Part shown: piece after piece, positions 35,289 through 45,800 of the stretch
How the letters are laid out: every line of letters begins with the position of its first letter
Position numbering within the stretch: position 1 is the stretch's first letter
From: Diplosphaera chodatii
Lineage: Eukaryota; Chlorophyta; Trebouxiophyceae; Prasiolales; Stichococcaceae
Reading direction: 5' to 3'
DNA length: 64,000 nucleotides
Assembly (NCBI GenBank): GCA_032358165.1
Contig: JAALGY010000030.1
Span: forward strand, 558,001-622,000
The notes under the pieces: model-generated
Seen by the model: the letters and a program-made list of their open reading frames with translations, nothing else
The model's database searches: none
What the model was told of the DNA's origin: nothing
Position numbers and translations under genes: made by a program

Positions 35289-36161
35289 ATGCAGCAGCCG
35301 CGTGTCAGCCAGATGGTCAGCCTGCAATCCATGGTGCTGACGACCCTGGCGCTGGCGCTCATCAGCACGCCCTGCACAGCCGCGACGCGGCGCTTCCCAG
35401 CAGCGGCGGCAACCCACGGCAGCGCAGATCAGCAGCTCCCAGACGGCCTCCAACAAAGGGCAGGCAGGAGCGCGGGCAGCCGGCACCTGCTGCAGCAGCG
35501 CACGCTGGCAGCGGCTGCAAAGAAGCCGCCGCCGCCGCCGCTCAAGAAGCTGGCCGCCCGCGCAGCAGCAACACCCACCAAGGCACCCACCAGGGCGCCC
35601 ACCCGAGCCCCGACCAAGGCTCCGACCAGGGTGCCCACCAAGGCCCCAGTGGCGGCCGCCCGCACCAACACCGCGCCACCCACAAAGGCCCCCACAAAGG
35701 CGCCCACGGCAGCGCCTTCCAAGGCACCCACCAAGGCCCCCACGGCCGCGCCGACGGCAGCGCCGACAAAGGCGCCGACCGCAGCCGCCAGCAAGGCGCC
35801 AGGGGGACTGGTGCCCACCCTCAGCGGCCTGGTTCCCACGGTCACGAACTTGGTGCCTACAGCTACTGGGCTCGTGCCGACGGTGATCAACGCCGTGCCG
35901 ACGGCCGCCAGCCAGGTCATCCCCACAGACCAGCCGGACGGGCGGCCCATCCCCAGCCAGTTCCTGCGGCCGACAGTCAACAGCTTGGTGCCGACGGTTG
36001 CCGGGGCGGTGCCGACGGTGGCGGGGCTGGTTCCGACGGCGGTGCCAGCGCTCAGCAACTTGACCAGCACCGTCACGGACACCGTCAGCGGCGTGACGTC
36101 GGGGGTGGGCAGTTTGGTGGGGAACATCACGGGGGGTCTGGAGTACCTAGTTATTGGGTGA
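35289..36161 (+). CDS. secreted PTKAPT-repeat (cell-wall type) protein
   Basis: Apparently intronless, 290 residues. It starts MQQPRVSQMVSLQSMVLTTL with a hydrophobic signal peptide ending near STPCTA. A PPPPP stretch follows, then about 25 PTKAPT/PTRAPT/PTAAPT repeats (35570-35800), typical of hydroxyproline-rich, O-glycosylated algal wall or matrix proteins. Next are repeats of about 11 residues of the type LVPTVTNLVPTATG (35810-35910, again 35985-36045), with the motif IPTDQPDGRPIPSQF between (about 35918-35960), and a Gly/Val/Thr-rich C-terminus ending LEYLVIG. No catalytic domain. The paralogue-like gene at 37469-38548 shares the DQPDGRP motif. Extracellular matrix role is inferred from composition. 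Confidence 0.75.
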   Translation: MQQPRVSQMVSLQSMVLTTLALALISTPCTAATRRFPAAAATHGSADQQLPDGLQQRAGRSAGSRHLLQQRTLAAAAKKPPPPPLKKLAARAAATPTKAPTRAPTRAPTKAPTRVPTKAPVAAARTNTAPPTKAPTKAPTAAPSKAPTKAPTAAPTAAPTKAPTAAASKAPGGLVPTLSGLVPTVTNLVPTATGLVPTVINAVPTAASQVIPTDQPDGRPIPSQFLRPTVNSLVPTVAGAVPTVAGLVPTAVPALSNLTSTVTDTVSGVTSGVGSLVGNITGGLEYLVIG

Positions 36162-37468
36162 TCAGGGTGCTGATCTGGAAATGAATCTGGGGAATGGGAG
36201 CTCTGTTGCGTGTCACAGCGCAGCACGTGGAATCGCGCTGCTGGGGAAGCGTAGCCGCTTCAGCAGGTTTTGTATGCGAGTCTGAGTAGATTGCTTTTGG
36301 AGCAAGAGCATACACCTGCCCAGGCTCGTCATTTTGAGGCCTGGGTCGATGGACACAGCTGGTAGTGTGCTTTCCACATTCCGGTGTTGGTTCTCTACAC
36401 CGTCAGATACTGCAATGCAGGGCGGTCTTTTGTTGGTGCCAGACCTGGCGCCACGGCCCCCCTTTCTTTGTATTGCTTGTGACGTGAATTGTCATGGCAT
36501 GCCGGCTCTTGGCGAAGACATCAGGCCATGAAGAACGAGAACTTGTTTGTTGAGCACAGTGTGTTCAACTATGAATGCGAACGGTGATGAACCTTTAAGC
36601 AAGGACAGAAGTCTGCCGTGCTGGCTACAGCAACAACATGACAAGCAGCCTGCTGCGGAGTGTACTCAGCTGCTGCCGTCTGACACCTGTACACACATCC
36701 TCATGGCTGTGGCCAGCTGCGCCATAATCCGACGCAAGGCATGCATGCATAGACGGACAACCTGTTGCATGGGCCTTTTCCTGTTGCCGTGCTTCTGTGA
36801 ACCAGCACCGTTGCATTGCGATGCACCATATATAGGTTGATTTTCGATATTGCCGTTCTTTCATTGCAGAAGATGTTAGGTACTGGTGATCATACAACGA
36901 CATGACCTCCGCTGGCGTCTGCAGAAGGAATGACATTTTGCGGCTGCGAGAGTATGTGCATGGGTTTGTGGGCTCTGGTGTTGTATTTGAAGTTTCCACG
37001 GCTGTCACTACTGATGCCCACTGCTTCAAACAGTCAGATCACTTCTTCATGCTACGAAACCTGACTGTGCACTGATACCGAAGATGAGTTTTGCTATTTC
37101 AAACAACTAACCAATACCAAGTACTGGGGGTTCTAGAGCCGTTCGAGCTGGTGAGTGGGGTGTGGTGTGATGGCTGGAGGGCGGCTGACATGCCTGGTGG
37201 CACATGACTATGTTGACCTGCGAGTTCTGATCGCACAAGTTTCAGCGCTAGTGTATCTTTTGCTGGCTGCGGTGCGGGACGGCAGGACTCTCGGTCTCGA
37301 TATTTGAACAAATGCCGAGTCCGGGTGCCAGCTGCGGTATGCGGCTGAACCTGCTGATGTGGATGCCTCTTGACGCCATCTGACCGATTAGTGGCGTGCC
37401 GATGGTGAGGGCAGCGCCACCAGGGGTCTGAGAGCTCCGGCTGCGGCGGCTGCTGCTGCGGCGGGTGC
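36162..37468. other. convergent intergenic region, AT-richer, no gene seen
   Basis: About 1.3 kb between the stops of the two convergent secreted repeat-protein genes. It is less GC-rich than the rest of the window. No supported coding exon, RNA gene or clear poly(A) signal. Probably long 3' UTRs. Confidence 0.4.
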
Positions 37469-38548
37469 TCAGCCCATGGGCAGGAACTCCACCTCCTGAG
37501 GCGGTGCGGCCGCCCTGCGCTCGTTGCTGCCGCTGCTGCCGCCGCCGCCGTCGCCGCTGTCTGCAGTCGGCGCCGCCTCTTCTGTGGGTGCTGCGGTTGG
37601 CTGTGTGTCGGCGGGCATGGTGCGGCCACCGCTGCCGCCGCCGCCGCTGCTGCCCACAGGCGCGGCCGTGGGCTTCTTGGTGGCGTAGGGATTAGGCCTG
37701 CCGTCGGGCTGGTCTGTGGGGATCTCCATGGGGGAGAAGGTGCGCGTGGGCGCCGCCGTGGGCTGCTTCGTCGGCGCTGACGTCGGCTGTTTTGTCGGCG
37801 CGGCTGTCGGCTGTTTGGTCGGCGCCGCCGTCGGCTGCTTCGTCGGCGCCGCTGTGGGCCGCCTCGTGGGTGTCGCCGTCTTGGGGGCGGTCGTGGTCTC
37901 CCGCCCCTCTGTGTTAGCCGGCCCCGGCACCGGCGCCTTTTTGGTCGGCGCCGGAGCTTTTCTGGTCGGCGCTGGCGCCTTCTTGGTGGGCGCCGGCTTG
38001 CGGGCCGCTGGCGTGGCCTTCTTCGTGGGCCGCCGCGTGGGCCGCCGCGTGGGCGCCTTGGCGCGAGCCGCTGCCTTTCGGGGCGTGGGCCGCGCCTTGG
38101 TGGGCCGCTTTCTGGTCGGCCGCCGCTTCGTGGGCCGCTTCTTGGACGTCGGCTTGGCCCTGGCCGTCAGCAGCCGCCGCCGCGCCGCCAGCTGCGGCGC
38201 TGAGAGGTCTACCCGCAGGACCTTCAGCGGCTGCGCTGCTGCTGAGCTGCTCTCCAGCAGAGCCTGCAGCGCTGCATCGCCTGCCGCCGCCCCCAGCATC
38301 CGCCGATGCCTGGTGTTTAACCGTGGCTGCACCACTGTGGCTGCTGAGCTGTCTGTAAGCGACTGCAGGTGCTGGCTGCTGAACAGTTCCAGGGAGTCTG
38401 CTGATGTCGCTGCCGCCGCTGCCGCTGCTGAAGCTGCGTGCTGCAGCAGTGCCAGCGCCGCCAGCAGCGGCACCAACCGCAGCAGATGCCGCATGGCTGG
38501 CAAGGCTGCTGAAGTGTGGGTTCGTGAGCTGCCGCGCCTGCGTAACAT
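37469..38548 (-). CDS. secreted Lys/Arg-rich PTKKAP/PTAAPT-repeat protein
   Basis: Apparently intronless, 359 residues. ATG at 38548, but a second ATG at about 38494 (MRHLLRLVPLLAALALLQHA) gives a cleaner signal peptide ending AASA. The first third is Ala/Ser/Leu-rich. Then comes a strongly basic repeat (KKRPTKRRPTRKRPTKARPT), KKAPAPTRKAPAPT units, a run of PTKQPTAAPTKQPTAAPTKQ (about 37870-37745), the motif IPTDQPDGRPNPYATKKPTA (about 37725-37675) and a Gly/Ser-rich acidic tail ending EVEFLPMG. It shares repeat chemistry and the IPTDQPDGRP motif with the convergent gene at 35289. Likely an extracellular matrix or wall protein (inference). Confidence 0.75.
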   Translation of the reverse strand: MLRRRGSSRTHTSAALPAMRHLLRLVPLLAALALLQHAASAAAAAAATSADSLELFSSQHLQSLTDSSAATVVQPRLNTRHRRMLGAAAGDAALQALLESSSAAAQPLKVLRVDLSAPQLAARRRLLTARAKPTSKKRPTKRRPTRKRPTKARPTPRKAAARAKAPTRRPTRRPTKKATPAARKPAPTKKAPAPTRKAPAPTKKAPVPGPANTEGRETTTAPKTATPTRRPTAAPTKQPTAAPTKQPTAAPTKQPTSAPTKQPTAAPTRTFSPMEIPTDQPDGRPNPYATKKPTAAPVGSSGGGGSGGRTMPADTQPTAAPTEEAAPTADSGDGGGGSSGSNERRAAAPPQEVEFLPMG

Positions 38549-39810
38549 GAATCCTCAGGTGTTACACGGCCACTCGCATGTTGAGACAAAGCAATACTCC
38601 TGCTCAGACCGGGCGAGTTTCTACGACGACGGAATTCGGACGCGTCGAGCTTTGGAAACGGGCACAAAGCATTCTCGCCTACAGCTTGGCTTGGCTAGAG
38701 CCGGCGGGTCAGGTCAACTTCGGCAGGACGACCATTTGAGGGGCACCTGACCTTCCTCCTTGAGAGCCCGAAGCGGAGGTGCAGCCCCAGCACGGGCGGA
38801 ACGGCAGCACCAGCACAGCGTTTCATTGGTTTGTAACCCAGCCTCAGCTCGTTGCAAAGCTTCGTGAGCGCGTCGGCTGTCAAGTAGCCCCAAAAAGTGG
38901 CACGGCAGGGCACGACGCATGCGGCGGTGTAGTCGCTGCAAACCGGCATGTCGCCGGGTCCGCCCGAACGGTGCACTCTGGTGCTATGGCGGAGCTGTAG
39001 GTGCTAGGAGCTGCCATCGCTGTAGGTGCTAGGAGCTGCCATCAGAGCTGCCATCTGGCTTGCACAGGAAGTCATGCCGTTGCGTAACACCCAGGCTCAC
39101 CTCAAGCGCTACGGGTGCCACTGCTTATTGCTCCACTGTCTGCGACCTCTCCCAGCGGCGGCGCACACCCAAGTGCCGCAGCTAATGCTAACGTGCGTCG
39201 CGTATCCTGGAGACACGGACGTGCACAGCAGGCGACGCAGCGGTCCGCCGAAGGTTACCCCGTGATCTCTGCCGTTTCGCCAGGTGGCAAGACCTGGCGG
39301 GCCTAGGGTTTGGCGCGGCTTGGCACCATCCTGTGCTTCCCTTGCTGCCCCCACTGGTGCTGTGGCCCGAAGCTGCATTCGCTGAGCAGAGCAGTTTGCC
39401 GGATGGCTGCAATGCCAGCGTCCAAACCTACAGACGTGTGACGCGAGACACCGTGCTCACTTTGCCATGCAGCAATTAGGCGTTGCTGCTTTGTGTGCGA
39501 TCTGCGACGCTGAGTCAGCTGCGCATGCAGTGCTGATGCCCTGATCCGCCTTGGAGATTAGATGCAGTGATCGTGCAACTGCAGCGCGTCTCTGCTGTCC
39601 CAAAGATCGGGCGATTGAGTCTGTAAATCTAACTCGCTTCGTCGCCGAGGCCGTGTCATACACCGCAGCGCATCCGCACACATGGGACAGCTACGGCCAG
39701 CAGATGCGCACACAGATGGTTTCGCAACGTCATCCGTGGCACACCAGGACGCTGAAAAAGGCACAGGATGCAGCGTGAGACGGCCACTGCAGCTTCCTGC
39801 TGCCTGAGCC
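38549..39810. other. divergent intergenic region
   Basis: About 1.26 kb between the minus-strand repeat protein and the plus-strand SERAC1-like gene. A minus-strand frame at 38695-38949 (84 residues from an ATG, containing TADALTKLCNELRLGYKPMK) looks mildly coding-like but has no recognisable domain and could be 5' leader. A 25-base tandem repeat lies at 38994-39055. Nothing else was recognised. Confidence 0.35.
38994..39055. repeat. 25-base tandem repeat, about 2.4 copies
   Basis: The unit GCTGTAGGTGCTAGGAGCTG followed by CCATC is present at 38994-39018 and 39019-39043 without differences, then a partial AGAGCTGCCATC to 39055. Confidence 0.85.
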
Positions 39811-42800
39811 ATGCCGGAGCGCCTGGCGGGCTTCGCCGCGCGCCACCGTACGGCGCTGCGGCGGGGCCTGTGGCTGGTGGGCGGCGCCGGCGCGGGGGCG
39901 GCGGCCGTGGCGGCGGGCCCGCGGCTGGCGGAGGCGCTGCCGGCGCCGCAGGAGCGCCGCGAGCGCCTCGACAAATACGCCCAGCAGCTGCGGGTGGGTG
40001 CCCGTTCTTTACAGCACTTATTGGTCTCGGGTACAAGATGCTCAATAGATCTGCGAGGAACTGACAGCAGACAGGGTAGCCATCAAGCAGCCGTGGCTCG
40101 GCAAGGGGTTTACATCAGGGAACGAAGCATCTGCTTCCTCCTCAAACCCCTTGGCGTACACACTGTTGATGCCTACCTTGTCGGCACAGCTCATGCCAGG
40201 CACACTGTTTGTTGTCCCGTTGCTGCACACTGGGTGGCCACGGTCCCTCTGTCAGCTGACCCTCCAAGGACGTGTCATCCTCTGACACGCGGAGCAATAT
40301 CACAGGACTACCGTGAGCGGGCGATGGCACGGGCGTCGGCGGCCGGCAGGTCGGCTGCGGTGCTGGCGCGCACCACGAAGGCCGCGGCCGCCGCTTCCTG
40401 GCGCTCCGACACAGGTCAGCTTCGGGACGTACACCCCTGAAAGTGCGAGCCGACTCATGTGTGTGCATGCGTGTCACACCATCTGCTGTACCACCGCTGT
40501 GCAGCCACCCACCTCTGTCCTAAGACGTAGGTGGGAGCAGTGGGAGACCTCAAATTGCATGTGGCCAGCTGGCCACAAATGTTGACAGCTGCCTGTCAGT
40601 GCACTTAAACGGGTGCTGGCTGGTGCAGTGACGCTGGGGCACGCGGTGGCTGACGCGACCGCGGCGCTGGGCCGACACATGTACAACTTCCAGTCCCGCT
40701 CTGCTAACCTGCTCATGTCCATCATCCACCACCTGCCTGCAGTGACGCTGGGGGAGGCGGTGGCGGACGCGATCGCGGCGCTGGGCGCCGACGAGGACAA
40801 GGAGACGGTTGTCATCTTCGGCGGCCCGCTGCTGCTGGACGGCCTGCTGGACGCGGCCGCGATCTCCTCCCGGTCGCCCCGCGAGCGGGCGGCGGCCGAG
40901 CGCGCCCTCGCCAGCCTGCTGTCCACAGGTGCTGGCGGCCGACCTTCCTGCACCCTGTGCATGTTTGCTGGTGCCTGTGCCTCGCCGCAGGCGAAGTCAA
41001 CCATGTTCGTTGGCTGGGTGACAAGCAGGGCAACAAGGGGGTGGAGCAGAATGTCAAAGCGTTCGCGCTGCCTTGCAGCAAACTGGAAAGCAGGCTGCGG
41101 TTCATTGCGGTGGTCAGACGCTGCGCAGAACGTCTCCGTGCATCAGTCTGACATCCCCCGCCCGTCCTGCAGGCACCACGGCGAGCGCGGTGCTGTCGCG
41201 GCCGGGGGCGCTGCCGCGGCTGCTGGCGGCGGCGGGGCACCGCGCGTGCGACGCGCTGCCCGGGGCGCTGCGGGCGGGCGCCACCATGGCCCGCCTCCCG
41301 CCCGCGCTCTCCTTCGACGACCTGTCCGCCCTGCTCGCGCAGGCGGGCGACGCGGGGGACCGCGGGGCGCAGCTGCTGGCGGTGCAGCTGCTTGGGCTGA
41401 CCGCGGAGGCGAGCGTCATGCACTGCGGGAAGCTGGCGGCGCTGGGGGCGGGGGCCGCCCTGGCGGCGCTGTCCGACGCCGCCCTGGAGCGCCCCGCGGA
41501 CCGGCAGCTGCGCTGGGACCTCATCAGGTGGGCGAGATTCCAGCAGCTGGGGCAGATGTGGGGTTGATGCCTGGCACCGGGTGGCCAGCAGTCAGGCAAC
41601 GATGCCCTGGGGCAGCCTGCCAGGCGCCAGCTGCGCTGGGACCCCATCACGTTGGCACCGTCCAGTGGCTGGAGCAGATGTTGGGTTGATGCCTGGCACT
41701 GGGTGGTCAGCGGTCAGCAACGATGCCCTGGAGCGGCCCGCGGACCGCTTGCTGCACTGGCACCTCGTCAGGTGGTCGATACATCACCGACAGAGTCACC
41801 ACAGCTGCTGACACGCTTGCATGTCAACATGTATGTGTTGCTGGATACCACACTGCCTTCCTTCAAAGATCACATTCGTGTCCGGCCTCAACAGCAGTCC
41901 CGGTTCTGTGCTGGGATTGCGTGTGTGCTGGCAGGCACGAATGTGATGCTTGAACCTACACCTGTCATTCACGTGGTGTTTGCACGTCAGGTATCCTCAC
42001 ATTCGTGCCCAATGCACATAGGGTGAACACCTATGTCGTGTGAAGGCATCAAGGGACTGATCACCAGCTGCCAAGTGTTGGTTTCCTCCGCAGCCTGGTC
42101 CTCAAAGCTGACAGCTTAGTGCTTTCGCTACAGGGCCATGGCGGTGCTGGCGCGGGACTCCCCGCTCAAGGGCCCGCTGCAGCTGGGCGACTGGCTGCAG
42201 CGGCTGCTGTACTTTGCAGCGGACGCGGCGGCTGCTGGCGACCGGCCCCTCGCCTCCCGCGCCCTTGACGGCTTCTCCGCAGCCGCCGCGGTGCGCAGTG
42301 CCAGGGTTCAGGCTTCGGTCATGGTACCACACCATTCGCTACGTGCACAAATGCCTTGGCACAACTGGCTGCTTGTAGTGATCACACTGCGATTGCACTG
42401 GCAATGCTCGATGACATGGGACATACCATCATCGTACCTGGGAACGCTGCTGGATTTGAGTTCCCCAGACGGTGGGGTTGTCATCTGCCTCAGGCTGGCG
42501 GGACGAGGATAGCTGCCGCGCTGCGGCAGTGCAACGCGCTGCCGCTGGCCGCGCAGCTGTGGCGGAACGCCGATGCGCAGCTGCAGCGCTCGCTCATGAC
42601 CGCCGTCTCAGCGGTGGCCTCCGCAGGTGGGGCGCCAGTGAGGGTTCCAGCATGACTGCAACCGATCACGAACGATGATGTATCCGGTGGCAAGCTACTT
42701 GTCTTACAAGCAGCCACCTCTTTAAGCCTGACCTTGGCGGGAACCAGTTGAAGGGTGTGCTGTGACTGTGGCTGGATTGCAGGCCCAAGCTCAGGCTGTG

Positions 42801-45800
42801 GACTCCATCGTTTGGAGCCTGAACATGGTGTCGGATTCCAAGCACAGCACAGTTTGAGAGCTCCCGTTCACAGCTGTTGGAGTGTCGGCATTGTGCCAGC
42901 AATGCTACATTGCTTCTGCTTCCGGGTGGCTGCAGGCGAGGAGTGCATGCCCGAGGGGCAGCGGGAGGCGTGGACGGAGCGGCTGCTGGCGTTCGTGCTG
43001 CGGGACGACACGCCGCCGCCGCTGCGGGCGGCCGCCGGCAACACCCTGGGAGGTGCAGCTCCTGTCTGTCGTTGCACTGTTCGCGTCGTAGGAGAACCGA
43101 CTGCTAGTTGTAGCTCGCTGACGGGATTGCTTTGCATGCCGGGGGGGGGGGGGGGGGGGGGGGGGTAGGGGCTGGGGCGGCGGCACCATCCCTGGTAACA
43201 CTGGCTGAGTAGCGGGGCCTGCTTGCACTGTCTTCAAAGGCTGGCGTGCAAGTTGTCGAGACCCCTCATCTCCAAGAGTCAACCACATGCAGATTTGGCA
43301 GCAGCGGAGGGCCTGGAGGGCACCGCAGTGGCGGTCGCCTGGCTGGGGGAGGTGCTGGGTGTGGTGTTACTAAACCCTACGGTTTGGAAATCGCAGATTT
43401 GGCGGCGGCGGAGGGACCCGAGGGCACCGCGGTGGCGGTCGCCTGGCTGGGGGAGGTGCTGATCGCGCTGTCGCGCTCCGTCACGGCGTACTACGTGGTG
43501 CGCTCGATGCCGGCACAGCCGCCGCCGCCACCGCCTGCCGCCCTGCCCGCCTCAAGCAGCAGGCAAGCTACTGCCTTTTCCTCCCACGTGTCTGTATCAA
43601 TGCATCAGCATGTTGCTGGGCACCTCAATCAGATGAGCAGGGCGTCGTGAGGTTGCTGGGCATGGCTCACGTGAAGGACAGCGGCAGCTTCATCATCTGC
43701 TGGGGGTGGCGTGGGCAGGCTGCCTGCAGCACACAAGTGCAGCGGCCCGGCAGCAGCATGCCGCCATGAAAGCTGCTGAGCTTACACGCTGCTTGAGACT
43801 GGCAGGTGGCGGTGGTTGCCATGGGGCTATGGCGAGAGCGGCGCCGCGGACAGCGGAGCCATCAGGACTGAGGCCCCCGGCAGCGCCGGCGCAGGCGGCC
43901 ACGGCTCCGAGCAGGGGGCAACCACCAGCGAGCAGGGGACAGAAGGGCAGCAGGGCACCAGCAGGCAGGCGGAAGCGGAGGCGGAAGCAGCTCTGCTGCG
44001 AGCCGTTGGCGTGGTGAGAGGTTTTGCTCTTACGGTAAAGCCGGCATGTGGTGAAACATCTTCCATTGGACCGTAGTCTCCAGTGGTAAGGGCCACTGAG
44101 GTACTCGTTAGTGTGTACATATACTCGTGTGTGCTGTCGGTACCAAGCAGTGTCAGCAACTGCACCGCTGCAGCACCAGGTCCACAGCTGGTGCTGGCAC
44201 TAAACCCTAAACCCTAGCTGAACTGCACACTGCCGCGACTTGCGGCATGTGAGCACGAGAGCGTTGTGTTGGGAGGAGGCGTTGAGGGGTTGGGGTGGGT
44301 GGGTTGGGTAGGGATGGGTTGGGGGGTGTTGAGGGGAGAGCAGCCCGGGGGCGCTCCCCTTCCAGAAATTGACCTAGGGTGTAAGCCACAAGGTCGGGGA
44401 TTGGAGTTTGTTTTCAACCAGCAATTGTCGCGTCTCGGTTAGACCTCATTAACTGCGACATCGCCCCAAGCGCAAGATGCCTGCAGTGCGGGTGCTGGCA
44501 CCTGATGCGTGGTGCAGGCAGTGCTTGATGGCCCCAGTTATGGGTCTGACATCACATTAATCAGTTGATTAGGTTCGAGTACTTGCCTTTCCTGCGCCAT
44601 CAGTAGGATGCTGACCATCTCGTTTGACAAACCACAACATCATTGTTGTCTGTTCACACCTGATAACTCGTTCAATGTGGCATACAGGTGCCATCCTTCG
44701 CGAGGGCGGTGGCTGCGGAGCTGCGCTCGGCAACTGATCGCGCGGCTGCCGGATTTGCGGACCCGCCTGCCGACGCGGAGACCTTTGCATTCACGGGGCC
44801 GGCGGCGCTGGCGGCATTCCCCGCCGCTGCTGACGCTGAGGACCCCGTTGCTGCAGAAGCCCTGCTGTCCCAGGCCCTGGCGGTGAGCCTCCCTGGTTGC
44901 CGGCTATAACCGTCTGTTCTTCATTTAACCAATCCTGAAGACAATGCCATCAAGCAGCGTCGGCAGTTTATAGGCTCAGTCAGGCAGCCGGCCGTCTGCA
45001 TGCCAGTTGGTGGCCCCTGACATAGTTCCGGTGCACAGGTGCTGTGCAACATGGTGTCGGCGGATGTGGAGCGGCAGGCGTGGCTGCACCAGGCGGGCGC
45101 GCTGCGCATGCTGCACCGCCTGACGCTGGCGCGGGCGGCCCAGCGGCGGCGGGCCAGCGGCGACACCAGCATTGACGGCGGCAGCGGCAGCGGCAGCGGC
45201 GACACCAGCATTGACGGCGGCAGCGGCAGCGGCAGCGGCGACACCGGTCTTGGTAACAGCGGCAGCCAGGGTGACGGCAGCGCTGCCGAGGGGCCAGACG
45301 CTGATGCCGCTGCAGCAGAAGCGGTGTCTCCCGGCCTTCGGCAGCAGGTCGGAGTGCTACCTAGCTGAGAATGGCGTACATGGTTCCCTCTGCCTCACAC
45401 ATGCCCCAAATTTTGAACAGAGAAGGGAAGTGCTTGCTGTTGCTACACTGCCAAGTGCAGTCCATGCAGTGCACCATTGCTGTTCAGCCTCTGAACCCTA
45501 TAATACTCCCTTCTGCAGACGGTGCGGCTGCTGGCGCTGCTGAGCACGGACGCGGCGGCGGAGCCGACGCTGCGGTCGGGCCCCTGGCTGCGCTTCCTGC
45601 GGGAGGCCGCCGCCTCTGACGACTGCACGCTGGCGTCCGACGCCGGCCGGGCGCTGCTCAACATGCGCTCGGCGGCCGCCGCCGCCGCCGCCACCTCCGC
45701 TCCGACGCCAGCCGCCAAGTGAGCCACAGCACCTTGCATGCACCTCGGGGCCGTGTCCGCTTGCTGGCTTCTCGTGTGTACCATGTGGGTCACGGTGGTC

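Noticed and set aside
35429..36226. Long open frame (265 codons) on the minus strand opposite the PTKAPT gene, rich in VGTxVG
   Set aside because: It is the reverse complement of the ACC/GCC-rich repeat, which has no stop codons on either strand. It has no signal peptide or domain.
36625..37029. Minus-strand protein gene between the two repeat proteins
   Set aside because: The frame starts at TTG, has no domain, and lies in AT-richer non-coding-like sequence.
37716..38750. Open plus-strand frame of 344 codons rich in VGAAVGCFVG
   Set aside because: Shadow of the minus-strand PTKQPTAAPT repeat protein, whose signal peptide and composition are far more convincing.
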